Of a stretch of DNA of 64,000 bases, positions 11,150 to 23,779 are shown one piece after another. A model generated the notes under the pieces. It ran no database searches and was not told where the DNA came from. It saw only the letters and a program-made list of their open reading frames with translations. The translations under genes and the position numbers were made by a program. Source of the DNA: Anthonomus grandis grandis. Lineage: Eukaryota; Arthropoda; Insecta; Coleoptera; Curculionidae. Within the stretch, counting starts at the first letter, position 1. Every line of letters begins with the position of its first letter. The DNA lies in NCBI RefSeq assembly GCF_022605725.1, contig NC_065567.1, positions 24,717,127-24,781,126 on the forward strand, read 5' to 3'.

Positions 11150-13310
11150 TTCAATTTCAGGGAAAAAATTTGAGGAGACCTTAAATGCCTGGAATAAAAT
11201 TGAAAATTACTTTGATAGATTGGAGATTCTCAATATTAATTTAATCTTTTTAAAAAAATTACCAAAATCTATGCACTAAAAGTTAAGATATTGAAATTCT
11301 TATTCCAGGAGTGCCTGTAAGAAATAAAATAATTTGGCACGTCAATATTTCAAATTCTAGTAGTCACTATTTTGTAAATATTGATTTTTTAAAGACTCTC
11401 AATATTAATTTAGTCAAGAAATTACCAAAATCCATACACTAAAAGTCAAAATATTCAAAGTCTTATTCGAGGAGTGCCTATCAGGAACACATATAATTTG
11501 GCATGTCAATAATTCAGGTTCTAGTAGTCAATATATTGTAGTTATTGATTTCTTAGAAACTCTTATCATTAGTTCAGTTTTTTTTTAAGAAATTACCGAA
11601 ATCCATTCATTAAAAATCAAGATAATGTAATTCTTATTCCAGGAGTGCCTGTAAGAAACAATAAAACTTGTCTCTTATTGGCATGTCAATATTTCAGGTT
11701 CTATTAGTCAGTATTTTGTAAATATTGATTTTTTCGAGAATCTCTTGATTTAGTCTTTTTGAAGAAATTACCAAAATCTATACACTGAAAGTTAAGATAT
11801 TGGAATTCTTATTCCAGGAATGCCTGTAAGGAACAAAACAAGTTGTCTTCTAATAGCACGCCAATATTTGAGGTTCTAGTAGTCAACGTTTTGTAAGTAT
11901 TGATTTTTCAGATGCTCTCAATATTAATTTAGTCTTTATTCAAGAAATTACCAAAATCCATACACTAAAAGTCAAAATATTCAAAGTCTTATTCGAGGAG
12001 TGCCTGTAAGGAACACATATAATTTGGCATGTCAATATTTCAGGTTCTAGTAGGCAATATATTGTAATTATTGATTTTTTAGGAACTCTAAATATTAGTA
12101 TAGTTTTTTTGAAGAAATTACCGAAATCCATTCATTAAAAATCAAGATAATGTAATTCTTATTCCAGGAGTTCCTGTAATAAACAATAAAACTTGTCTCT
12201 TATTGGCATGTCAATATTTCAGGTTCTTATAGTCAATATTTTGTAAATATTGATTTTTTAGAGACTCTCAATATTAATTTAGTCTTTTTTCAAGAAATTA
12301 CCAAAATCCATAGACTAAAAGTCAAAGTATTAAAATTTTTATTCGAGTGTTGCCTGTAAGGAACAAATATAATTTGGCATGTCAATATTTCAGGTTCTAG
12401 TAGTCAATATATTGTAATTATTGATTTTTTAGAAACTCTCATTATTAGTTTAGTTTTTTTTGAAGAAGCTACCGAAATCCATTCATTAAAAATCAAGATA
12501 ATGTAATTCTTATTCCAGGAGTGCCTGTAAGAAACAATAAAATTTGTCTCTTATTGGAATGTCAATATTGCAGGTTCTAATAGTCAATATTTTATAAATA
12601 TTAATTTTTTAGAGACTCTCAATATTAATTTAGCCTTTTTTCAAGAAATTACCAAAATCCATATACTAAAAGTCAAAATATTCAAAGTCTTATTCGAGGA
12701 CTACCTGTAAGGAACAAATATAATTTTGGCATGTCAATCTTCCAGGTTCTAGTAGTCAATATATTGTAATTATTGATTTTTTAGAAACTCTCATTATTAG
12801 TTCGGTTTTTTTTTAAGAAATTACCGAAATCCATTCATTAAAAATCAAGATAATGTAATTCTTATTCCAGGAGTGCCTGTAAGAAACAATAAAACTTGTC
12901 TCTTATTGGCATGTCAATATTTCAGGTTTTAATAGTCAATATTTTATAAATATTGATTTTTAGAGACTCTCAATATTAATTTAGTCTTTTTTCAAGAAAT
13001 TACCAAAATCCATATACTAAAAGTCAAAATATGGAAAGTCTTATTCGAGAAGTGCCTGTAAGGAACAAAATAATTTGTCTCCTAATAGCACGCCAATATT
13101 TCAGGTTCTAGTAGTCAACGCTTTGTAATTATTGATTTTTTAGACGCTCTCAATATGAAATTATTCTTTTTTCAAGAAATTACCAAAATCCATACACTAA
13201 AAGTCGAGATATTCAAAGTCTTATTCGAGAAGTGCCTATAAGGAACAAATATAAATTCTCTCTTATTGGCACATTTTAGGTTTTAGTAGTCAATGATTTG
13301 TAAGGACTAA
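11150..13310 (+). repeat. Tandem array S1, 171-180-bp units with a dimeric higher-order pattern
   Basis: A landmark tattc[c/g]agg..tgcct occurs at 11301, 11464, 11635, 11810, 11990, 12160, 12340, 12511, 12691, 12863, 13042 and 13222. Units come in two variants. One has tattccagg with ttcattaaaaatcaagataatg; the other has tattcgagg with acactaaaagtcaaaatatt. From 11990 to 13042 they alternate strictly, so the dimer repeats every 350-351 bp. Each unit also carries a gtcaatatttcaggttctag block. No coding potential. The same family reappears at 15240-16990 and, inverted, at 18880-20290. Confidence 0.93.
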
Positions 13311-14400
13311 ACTGCGAATGCACTGCTATTTTGACGCAATATCTATTTGACATTTTTTTTTTACCTATTTTATCGAATAAAAAAAAAATTTTATACCCTT
13401 AATTTCCGATACAAATACAAAATAATTTACAAGTGGGTAATAAGTCGAAGTGGCACGAAAACCCAGAGGTAGCAGCAGCAGCAACAGCAGTAGCAGCAAT
13501 AATTCAAAAGCTTTTACGCTTATTAATATTTTCAGCAATTAAAGAAATTGTTAGCTGAAGTTTATGGAAAATCGACGAATATTCAGAATAAAAGAGTTCG
13601 TCTTAAAGCACGTTTTTCAATTTTAAAGCGATTTGTTTATTTCTAGCCATGACTATGAAAATATAAAACAAACATCTCTGAAAGCAGCGCTACCGTCGGA
13701 GCTTTAATGAAGTTCCTACTTTTAGTCATAATATTAATAAAATTCTGCCTTTAATTTGTCTAGTTTTAAGACAAGAAAATCCTGTTTATTTCAGTCAGGA
13801 ATTGTTCTTTTTCCTAATTCGCTACGAAGTTTAATAAAATTGATAGTAACTAAAGAAATAATAATTAGCTCGCTCTGCTTAGCAAAGTTTTCTTGCATTA
13901 TTAATGATCCTGGTCTATTTAATTAAAGTTATTAATTATGTAGTTATTAGTTCGAATCAGTTTAGCACGTTTGTTAATTAATTAGGATTTTTGTTGAAAT
14001 AATCAGGCTGTTGCATCCGATTTCAGTGAAAAGTAACGGAGATTTTACAGGAAAATGCACAAGAGCAGCAAAAACCTACTAAGGATGTTTACAATAAATG
14101 TGTTTGCTTTCGCAGAATTCAAACACGTTTTTGTTAAGTAAAGATCTGTCGACAAACATGAGTGTAAATAAACTGCAAAAAGAGACCCTTTTACGGGGAA
14201 ATATTGACATTTTCAGTGATGACACTGTTACATACCTGGAAAAGTTAATATAAGGAATTTTTCTAGGTGTATATCGTTACAGACTAATTTTCACTTTCAT
14301 TTTTTATCTATTCTTGACACTTCAGGTCTAGTACTAGATTCCAGGTTTTTGGGTTTAGGAGTTGTTGTACATTGCAGACTTCTGAATTAATTTTAAATTT
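13311..14400. other. Non-coding spacer with a short CAG-type repeat
   Basis: Bases 13466-13498 are an imperfect cag/gca trinucleotide run (gcagcagcagcaacagcagt and following). The rest looks unique, with no supported exon or RNA gene. Confidence 0.5.
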
Positions 14401-15225
14401 TATTCCAGGTATTTGAGGTTATTTTATGTTTTTCCAGGAGTCAATTTTCATGATATTTCAGGTATTTCAAATAATTTTCTTAATTATTTGGGGCATTGCA
14501 ACGACTTTATTTCTTTAGGGCATTTGAAATATTGGTTTATTTTTTCAAGCATTTTAATTTATTTTTTAAGTTTCTTCTTTGAATTTGAGGTATTTGTCTG
14601 ACAGGCATTTTGAAGTCACTTTCCATTTTAGTCCAGGAATTTTGAAGCTATTTTTCGTTTATTCTCTTAAATGTGTTCAAAAGGAATTCGAGTTATTCGT
14701 AATTTTAGGCGAGGCATTTGGTGTAATTTTTAAATTTAGTCCAGGCATTTTGTCATTTTCCATTTTACTCCAAGAATTTTAAAGTAATTTTTCGTTTATT
14801 CTATGGATTTGAAGTAATTTTTCATTTTAGTTAAGGCATTTTGAAGTAATTTCCCATTTTAGTCCAGAAATTTTTAAGTCATTTTTCGTTTATTCCAGAC
14901 ATTTTAAGTCCATCCAGGACACTTTTCTTGAGTCTAATTAATTGGTTATGTTAATGTAAGTGGTTTATAATATAATTCCTTAAATATTTCAGATCATTTT
15001 TTATGTAAATTCAGACATTTCAAATAATTTTATAAATCATTTAAGACAATCAAAATCATTTCTTGAGGGTATTTGAAATCATGGTTTATTTCTTTCAAGC
15101 ATTTAAATTAATTTTCAAGTTTTTCCTGAAATTTGAAGCCTTTTTATGTTATTCCAGGCATTTGAAATCTAGGTTAATTTCTTCCAAGCATTTCAATTAG
15201 TTGCTACTTGATTCTCTCTTAGAAT
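14400..15225. repeat. Scattered ccaggcattt/tttgaagt repeat modules
   Basis: Short modules of the form tccaggcattttgaagtaatttt..cattttagtc recur roughly every 50-90 bp between 14400 and 15180. They share the ttccaggcatttgaaat core with the field at 3640-7020. The short plus-strand open frames at 14413-14601 and 14579-14782 fall inside this repeat and are not taken as genes. Confidence 0.7.
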
Positions 15226-15239
15226 GGTATTTTAACACC

Positions 15240-16990
15240 ATTGATTTATAGTCAAAACCATAACTTAAATTCTAGTAATCACTATTTTGCAATTATTGAT
15301 TCTTGGGAGATTCTAAGAGACTAATTTAGTCAATCAATCCATACACTGAAAGTCAAGATATTTAAATCCTTATTCAAGGAGTGCCTGTAAGGCACAAAAT
15401 AATTTGTCTCTTATCGGCATATCAATATTTCAGGTTCTAGTGGTCAACATTTTGTAATCAATGATTTTTTGGAGATTCTCAATATCAGTTTAGTCCTTTT
15501 TCAAGAAATTACCAAAATCTATACACTGAAAGTCAAAATATTTAAATCCTTATTCAAGGAGTGCCTGTAAGGGACAAAATAATTTGTCTCTTATTGGCAT
15601 ATCAATATTTCAGGTTCTAGTGGTCAACATTTTGTAATCACTGAATTTTTGGAGATTCTCAATATTAATTTAGCCTTTTTTGAAGAAATTACCAAATCTA
15701 TACACTGAAAGTTAAGATATTGGAATTCTTATTCCAGGAGTGCCTGTAAGAAACAAAATAATTTGTCTCCGAATAGCACGTCAATATTTCAGGTTCTAGT
15801 AGTCAGGGTTTAGTAATTATTGATTTTTTAGAGGCTCTCAATATTAATTTAGTCCTTTTTAAAGAAATTGCCAAAATCCATACACTGAAAGTCAAAGTAT
15901 TTAAATTCTTATTCGAGGGGTGCCTGTAAGGGACCAAATAATTTGTTTCTTATTGGCATGTTAATATTTCAGGTTCTAATAGTAAATATTTTGTAATTAT
16001 TGATTTTTTAGAGACTCTCAATATTAATTTAGTCTTTTTTCAAGAAATTACGAAAATCCATACACTGAAAGTCAAGATATTTAAATTCTTATTCAAGGAG
16101 TGCCTGTAAGGGACAAAATAATTTGTCTCTTATCGGCATATCAATATTCCAGGTTCTAGAGGTCAACATTTTGTAATCACTGCATTTTTGGAAATTCTCA
16201 ATATTAATTTAGTCTTTTTTTGAAGAAATTACCAAAATCTATACACTGAAAGTCAAGGTATTGGAATTCTTATTCCAGAAGTGCCTGTAAGAAACAATAT
16301 AGTTTGTCTCTTATTGGCATGTCAATATTTTAGGTTCTAATAGTAAATATTTTGTAATTATTGATTTTTTAGAGACTCTCAATATTAATTTAGTCTTTTT
16401 TCAAGAAATTACGAAAATCCATACACTGAAAGTCAAGATATTTAAATTCTTATTCAAGGAGTGCCTGTAAGGGACAAAATAATTTGTCTCTTATTGGCAT
16501 ATCAATATTTCAGGTTCTAGAGGTCAACATTTTGTAATCACTAAATTTTTGGAAATTCTCAATATTAATTTAGTCTTTTTTTGAAGAAATTACCAAAATC
16601 TATACACTGAAAGTCAAGGTATTGGAATTCTTATTCCAGAAGTGCCTGTAAGAAACAATATAATTTGTCTCTTATTGGCATGTCAATATTTTAGGTTCTA
16701 ATAGTCAATATTTTGTAATTATTGATTTTTTAGAGACTCTCCTTAATATTAATTTAGTCTTTTTTGAAAAAATTACCAAAGTCATAACACTGAAAGTTAA
16801 GATATTCGAAATTTATTCCAGGAGTGCCTGTAAGGAACAAAATAATTTGTCTCTTATTAACACGTCAACATTTTAAGTTTTAATAATGAATATTTTACAA
16901 TTATTGATTTCTGACAGATTTCAAAGAGATTTCAAAGATTTTTTTAGTCTTTTGAAAAGATACTACTAAAAATCACTAAAAAAATTACTA
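15240..16990 (+). repeat. Tandem array S2, about 180-bp units, same family as S1
   Basis: The attc[c/a]agg landmark occurs at 15371, 15551, 15730, 15910, 16090, 16271, 16451, 16632 and about 16813, a steady 180-bp period. Units at 16090 and 16451, and at 16271 and 16632, share private variants. Examples are gaggtcaacattttgtaatcact and gaagtgcctgtaagaaacaatat, which give a 361-bp dimer. The array frays after about 16900. Confidence 0.93.
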
Positions 16991-18879
16991 AAAGAAGTAT
17001 AAGGGTGCATTCATCAGAAAACAAAACATGCTGATTGAATCTCATTGGTATCAAACATTGCAATCATTTGTTCACAAAAATCCATTTTTTTAAAAAGTAA
17101 AAATACGTATTGACGTGTTTGGGCGTTTTTTCAAGAATACCTCTATTTATTAATTATAGAATTTATTCCAAGCATTTTCCATGTTGTTTCATGGATTTAA
17201 AATAATTTTCTTTATTACTTAAGGTATTTAAAAGTCTCTTGCTGAAACTTAAAGACAGTTTTTGACACAAAATATATTAAAAACATGAAGTTATTTCACA
17301 TATAAATTCCTTCCACGTTATTTGTGATGTGTTTCAGGTTAACGGACCAATTTTTCCTTCTATTCCTGTCATTTTCATTTTAATGATTTTCCTGTTTTTT
17401 TTCATATATTCCAGTAATTTTGCTTCAAGTTCTCCTGGACCACGCCTAAAAAAATCAACTTGGGAGAACAGAATGTGCACCAATAAAATAATGTTCGAGT
17501 TTTAAAACATTGTTATTCGTATTCCTACTCAATCCTCAAGGATTTCTGCTTCCCTAAACAGAAAGGCACATAAAACCATGCATTTACTGGTAAAAATACT
17601 TTGTTGAATAAATTTTGTCAAAGAAAGTCAATATGTGTGTATATATCTGGAAATTTTCCATCTATAAATCTGAGTTTCGTGGCCGTAAACTCTTGGCAAA
17701 GTATCGGGGAAAGGGTTATTAAGATTTTACCACATTTTTATCTCTTTCTTAAATCATATTCCTTTTTTTCCTTGTATGTATAACAGAAACTAGAGCACTT
17801 TAATTTATGCAGGGAAGGATTTGAAGCTGAATGTGCGCCGGTACGTGTTAATTATTTAAATTGTGTCCAATCAAATGGAGTTTCAGGTGGCTGTATGCGG
17901 CGCGGCGGTCTAAAGCGGCACAATATCGCTAGTTAATCAGCAATAAACCTTCAGATGATTATATTCTGCAGCGCAGCAGGAATTTAGTAAATTAAAACTT
18001 CCCTAATTAACTTTACTTTTTACAGTTTCTTGAGGGAGAATCGGAATAGGGAATTTTAAAAAATGATCGATAGCTTTAAAAAAGTTTGCACCAGTTTAAT
18101 CTAGTAAAAGTTGTTAAACTATGCTATTAATCACTCTGGACTATTGAAATATTGCTTTCGTCCCGCTTTTTGGCAGACTCACCGAAATAATTTGACTTAC
18201 CCCTAAATCTCAATGATTAAATTATTTTTTTTTTGTTGCTTTACATTTTCCTCGCCACAGATTTCAAACCCCAAAAGGGGAGTAAAAAAACCGACCTGTT
18301 GTTTCTCAATTTGCGTCTAACCCCTTGATATTCATTTAGGTTTTGCGAGCTGTAATCCTTGATTAGTTAAACCATCGTAGTCTAGGTTTCAGGGCTAATA
18401 ACCCTCGTTTTTAGCTTTTTCGCCTGTGTACTCTTGCTTTTTCTTTTTTTTTTGCTTAAAACTAAATTATTTAATTTGTAATAAGAGCGGCTAAGGGATG
18501 AACCGAGTTTGTACTTAATTTGAGTGTTGCTTTTTATTTAAGGGTTTTGAGAATGTTTGAGTTAGAAGGGTTAATTGGCCTAGGATTTTCTTATTAGAAC
18601 TGGAACTAATAGATATTTGAAACCATTTATTCAAATCAGCTGAAAACTATGTGTTTCAGACTTTGGGTGTAATTTTTAATTTTATTCCACGCACTTACAT
18701 CCTGATTTCTAAAACCGTACTTTTCCTCATTAATTCCAGGCATTCGAAAACATTTTTATTTTTCTGGATCACACATAGAAAATGTGAATATGCCAATTGT
18801 TGTCAGCGAAATAAAAGATTTGAATCGAACGACTCTTTAAGTCTTTTATTTCGTTCTTTTATTTTATTACCTGAAATAC
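16991..18879. other. Mostly unique spacer between repeat arrays
   Basis: No supported gene. Open frames at 17601-17783 and 18651-18893 show no motif; the second runs into the start of the inverted array. The segment 17810-17960 is less AT-rich (it includes ggcggcgcggcggtc-like bases) but has no coding frame I can support. Confidence 0.5.
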
Positions 18880-20290
18880 TCAGATACCAATAAGAGACAA
18901 ATTTTATTGTTTCTTACAGGTACTCCTGGAATAAGAATTCCAATATCTTGATTTTTAGTTTAGGGATTTTGGCAGTTTCTTAAAAAAGACTAAAATAATC
19001 TTGAAAGTCTTTCAAAAATCAATTATTACAAAAACTGACTTCTAGAACATAATTTATTGACGTACAATTTAGAGATAAATTATTTTGCTTCTTACAAGTA
19101 CTCCTGGAACAAGAAAATCAATATTCTGACTTTCAATGTATTAATTTTGGTAGCGTCGTTAAAAAAGACTATAAGAATCTTTAAAATTTCTTAAAAATTA
19201 ATAATTGTAAAATATTGATTATTACAACATGAAATATTGACAAAATATTGACTATTAGAAACTGAAATATTGACATGCCAATAAGTGACAAATTTTATTG
19301 TTTCTTACAGGCACTCCTGGAATAAGAATTACAATATCTTGATTTTTAGTTTAGGGATTTTGGTAATTTCTTCAAAGAAGACTAAAATAATCTTAAAAGT
19401 CTTTCAAAAATCAATTATTACAAAATACTGACTTCTAGAACATAAGTTATTGACGTACAATTTAGAGATAAATTATTTTGCTTCTTACAAGTACTCCTGG
19501 AACAAGAAAATCAATATTTTGACTTTCAATGTATTAATTTTGGTAGGGTCGTTAAAAAAGACTATAAGAATAATTGTAAAATATTGATTATTACAATCTG
19601 AAATATTGACGTGCCAATAAGTGACAAATTATTTTATTCTTAACAGGCACTCCTGGAATAAAATTCCAATATCTTAACTTTCACTGTATCGACTTTGGTA
19701 ATTTCTTCAAAAAAGACTAAATTAATATTGAGAGTCTCTAAAAAATCAATATTTACAAAATATTAACTATTAGAAACTGAAATATTGACATGCCAATAAG
19801 TGACAAAATTTATTGTTTCTTACAGGCACTCCTGGAATAAGAATTACAATATCTTGATTTTTAGTGAATGGATTTTAGTAGTTTCTTCAAAAAAAACTGA
19901 ACTACTATTGAGAGTTTCTAAAAAAATAATAATTACAAAATATTGAATACTAGAACCTGAAATATCGACATGCTAATAAGAGACAAATTATATTTGTTCC
20001 TTACGGGCACTTCTTCAATAAGACTTTTTTTTAGAACTTGACTTTTAGTATATGGATTTTGGTAATTTCTTGAAAAGAGACTAAATTAATATTGAGAGTC
20101 TCTAAAAAATCAATATTTACAAAATATTGACTATTAGAACCTGAAATATAGACGTGCTATTAGGAGACAAATTATTTGGTCCCTTACAGGTACTCTTGGA
20201 ATAAGAATTCCAATATTTTAACTAAAGTGTATAGATTTTGGTAATTTCTTCAAAAAGACTTAATTAATATTAAAACTGTCCAAAAAAGCA
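18880..20290 (-). repeat. Tandem array S3, S1/S2 family in inverted orientation
   Basis: Reverse-complemented landmarks (ggcactcctggaataagaat) occur near 18922, 19100, 19311, 19492, 19645, 19822, 20005 and 20190. The flanking blocks acctgaaatattgac and aaagactaaattaatattgagag are the complements of those in S1 and S2. Unit spacing is about 155-210 bp, more variable than in S1 and S2. Confidence 0.92.
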
Positions 20291-20719
20291 ATATTTAAGG
20301 GCTACTGCTGAGTACTAGCAGGTCATCTAGTTTATAAGGTCTGCTGATGCTTTATAAGCGAAACATGTAACCTTCGTGATCTATATTAAGGATGTTTTGA
20401 GACCAAGACTTGGAGTTTTTATTTTTTCACTACTCTTTGAGATGATGGACGAGTTCTTTCAAGTAGACACGATTTTTTGTTGCGGTGGATTTTTGTATTT
20501 TAATAGTGTGAAAAAAAAAACAAGTGTAAGATTTTTCTGTCTCGCAGTTTCGCATATTTGACAAATTCATTTTTTCTTTCCAGTTTATGGAAAATTCGAT
20601 CTTTACGCCTTTTTTTTTTAAATAAATTGATGATAAATGATATTTTTTAAATTTAAATTATTTAATTAAAAATTAATAACATTTTGTCTTAAAACGTATG
20701 ATGTTAAGAGCGTTTTAAT

Positions 20720-20935
20720 GGCAGGTTGGGGTAAAATTATATAATAGTATTCTCGTCTCTCTCTAGCTTCTCGTTAAAAATTATTATTTCTCATGGTTCT
20801 TAGTCAAATATTTCTTCTGGGTTGTTGTTGAGACATTTGGACTTTTGATGTAATTTATTATTTATTCCGGGGATTTAGAGCCGTATTTCCTTTAATTAAA
20901 GTATTCAAAATTGAAAGAATAACAAAAAAAAATAT
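20720..20935 (+). repeat. Dispersed repeat, copy 1 (aattatataatag..attc block)
   Basis: Contains aaaattatataatagtattc, tcatggttcttag, ttcttctgg.ttgttgttgagaca and tcctttaatta-aagtattcaaaattgaa in this order. The same order is found at 24590-24790, and a shorter version at 34885-35000. The copies at 20.7 and 24.6 kb bracket the mariner/MITE cluster. Confidence 0.75.
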
Positions 20936-21116
20936 GAAGAAACCTAATTTCTTCGCAATTCTCCTAATTTCTTATAATTTCTGTAAATGTTTGACTAAAA
21001 AACAAAGTTCCCAAGCAACACATCATATAATATTGTTGTTAAATATATCATTATTCAACGAGTTTTTAGTAAACTTTTGGTTTTGGTATATTGATCAGCC
21101 GTATATGGTCAAGGTA

Positions 21117-23112
21117 CAGGGTCTTTCCCCATTTATTGACCCCCCCCTACAGGGGTAATGCAAAAAGTAAAAAAAAAATTGAGTACAAAATTTTTGGGGT
21201 TCTACTTTAAATTTTTGAATCCGATGTCAACAATTTTTTTTTTCGTTTAGAAACGTCCAATTTTGACAGATGATCAATTTTTTCTTTTGGAACACCCTGT
21301 ATATGACTTCATAGTTAAAAAGAGCCGAATTTTCTGATTTCAAATATATATAGTTTAACTATGTTTTATTAAACCGTTTCGGAAATATCGGGCTCCAAAC
21401 TTTAAAAAAATAATATATTGAAGATCTTGGTAAGCGCTGCATTGATTGTTTTCTTTAAGATAAATGAATTGAGTAGAAACAATAAAAATAGAAGATTTAT
21501 TATTACTAAGGTGATCTTTTTGTTGACAAGGATACATTATTTAAACAATTGTTAAACTTTAATTTAGAAGTAATTATAACGATAACTGCTCTATATGACC
21601 ATCACCATTATCAATACAGTTTATATAATCCTGCTCAATTTTGTGTATTGTATTCCTTATAAACTGTCTATGATTTTGATTGATATCATCTATCGCGGTA
21701 ATAATTTTTCTGCGGAACTCCTCGACATTTTCAGTTCTCTGTTCATAAACTTTATTTTACAAGTAACCCCACAGAAATAAATCAAGGGGTATCAGGTCTG
21801 GACTGTTTGGTGGCCAACGAATTGGCTCAGTTCGTCCAATCCACAGGTTTTATCTTTCATTTAAAAATCTTAAAACAGGTAATACATTATGCGGTGGGGC
21901 ACCATCTTGATGCCAAACTATTTGCTCGTATTGCCTTATGGGTAGATCTTCAAGTTTAGCTTTAATTTGATAAATAAGCATCTCTAGGTATCTCTCTCCC
22001 GTCAAGTGGCCGTTATAAAAAATAGGTCCTATGACCTGGTCATTTAAAATTCATGTAGAGATTGCCGCCCTTGAAACTTAATTTCCCTTGTTATTCGGGG
22101 GTTTGTTCTTGACCAAAAGCGAACATGTTTTCGATTGAAAATGCCCGCGGTTGTAAAGGTGCACTCGTCGGTCCACACATTTTTTTTTAAATTTATTATC
22201 TTCTTCTTTTAGCACTAGCATCTCTTAACAAAATTCCACCCGTTTATTTCTTTGCTCTACACTTAAAGTTCGAAAAGGTAATATTCGATAAGTAAAATAT
22301 TCATACTTTTTCAAAGTTGAATAAATTTTTTTGGCCGATCGATCAAAGTAAATTCTGGCATCTTCTATGGAATGATTTGGGTGTTCTAAAAAGAAATTCA
22401 ACATTTTTGATGGGCAATTTGAGGGAGACAGAGGCCCGAACATGATAGCGTAGATCTAAATGTATTCAAAAATTAGTAAAAACTTACCTACCTTCGAAAT
22501 ATAGCAAAATATGTAATTCTTCTTCTGGATCGATAAGAACTATCCGACGTTTTCTTCGTAGAGTTTTCCTGATGCAAAATACTCGTTCTATATTTTTAAA
22601 CGTATTTTTTGCCGGAATGGCACGTAAAGGAAAGGTTCGACGATATTCCTCTCTGGCGGCATTTGCGTTATTATTATTTTTATAAAATATACGGACGATG
22701 TCACATTTTTCTTCATCACTGTATGGCATTTTTTAACATTTATGGGTCAACAAACAAGAAATGACAATGTCATCTGAATGATTTGTTTTTTAATAAATGT
22801 CAAACAATAACAATGCAGCGCCTACCAAGATCTTCAATATATTATTTTTTAAAAGTTTGGAGCCCGATATTTCCGAAACGTTTTAATAAAACATAGTTAA
22901 ACTATGTACATTTGAAATCAAAAAATTCGGCTCTTTTTAACTATGAAGTCATATATAGGGTGTTCCATAAGAAAAAACTGATCATCTGTCAAAATTTGAC
23001 ATCGGATTCAAAAATTTAAAGTAAAACCCCAAAAGTTTTGTATTAAATTTTTTTTTTTAACTTTTCACATTACCCCTGTAGGGGGGGGATCAATATATGG
23101 GGAAAGACCCTG
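21117..23112 (-). mobile_element. Mariner-like DNA transposon, nearly full length (about 2.0 kb)
   Basis: Both ends begin CAGGGTCTTTCCCC next to a TA (21115-21116 and 23113-23114), the target duplication of Tc1/mariner elements. The terminal inverted repeats are long, roughly 21117-21444 and 22811-23112, and include a run of C (G on the other end), an internal second ggaacaccctgtata block, and cggaaatatcgggctcc. The interior carries a broken transposase on the minus strand. TIRs of about 300 bp are longer than the short TIRs of classic mariners. The internal CAGGGTGTTCC-like block suggests either one element inside another's termini or a duplicated end. Confidence 0.88.
21574..22729 (-). pseudogene. 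Mariner-family transposase, disrupted
   Basis: Starts at MPYSDEEKCDIVRIF (22729), an insect-type N-terminal helix-turn-helix. It continues in pieces through EHPNHSIEDARIYF (22440-22225). The DD-D catalytic domain follows: WTDECTF (first Asp) near 22165, WHQDGAPPH (second Asp) near 21920, and PPNSPDLIPLDLFLWGY (third Asp) near 21800. The C-terminus ends at a stop at 21574. Breaks include a stop after QSLHEF near 22050 with a frame change, a stop in LNER*NLW near 21860, and a stop after WGY near 21770. All three catalytic aspartates are still visible, so decay is moderate. It cannot make an intact enzyme. Confidence 0.9.
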
Positions 23113-23210
23113 TACATTTATTAAACTCTAGAATATACGTATATCATATACTATTCTGTTTACAACAGTAAGAAAATTTTGGCATTTAAAAAAATGCCAC
23201 AGGATTTATA

Positions 23211-23749
23211 CAGGGTGGTCCAGTTCAAATAACATTAATTTTAATACGTGATGAATTGAAAAATAAATAGACTTTCATTATAAATTTTTTCTTAGAAATG
23301 TTTAATAACAAAGATAAAGGATGTTAAAGTTAAGAATAATTATTTGTTTATTTACCATAACTTTTAAACTACCTTCTCAAATCTGAGAAGGGATAAAATA
23401 TTTTTTTATAAGAAGTCAACTGTTAGATTCTCCATTTAATTCGAGAAGAAAAGTTACTCTTGCAAAATTATCATTAAAGTCCCTCCGTATGTTACGCCAT
23501 TGGCAATTTTTTTAAAAATTGGTTTTATTAGTTATTGACAATTCACTACGATAATCTGCATGCAAAATTTAATTAAAATTGAGCTAGTATTTTAAAAGTT
23601 ATGATAAATAAATAATTAATTATTCTTAACTTTAACTTCGTATCTTTGTTATTAAACATTTCTGAGAAAAATTTTATAATACTAGTCTATTTCTTTTTAA
23701 ATCCTGTATCATGTATTAAAATTAATGACGTTTAAACTGGACCACCCTG
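23211..23749. mobile_element. 539-bp MITE with CAGGGTGGTCCAG termini
   Basis: Inverted ends CAGGGTGGTCCAGTT (23211) and its complement ending at 23749 are each flanked by TA. The terminal inverted repeats extend inward about 180 bp with some divergence; they include attaattttaatac, aataaatagac and gataaataaataattaattattcttaacttt-type blocks. There is no coding sequence. The ends resemble mariner ends, so it is likely a non-autonomous derivative mobilised by a Tc1/mariner transposase. It lies 98 bp from the 2.0-kb mariner element. Confidence 0.88.
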
Positions 23750-23779
23750 TATACCTAGTTTTTTAACTTGACTACTACA

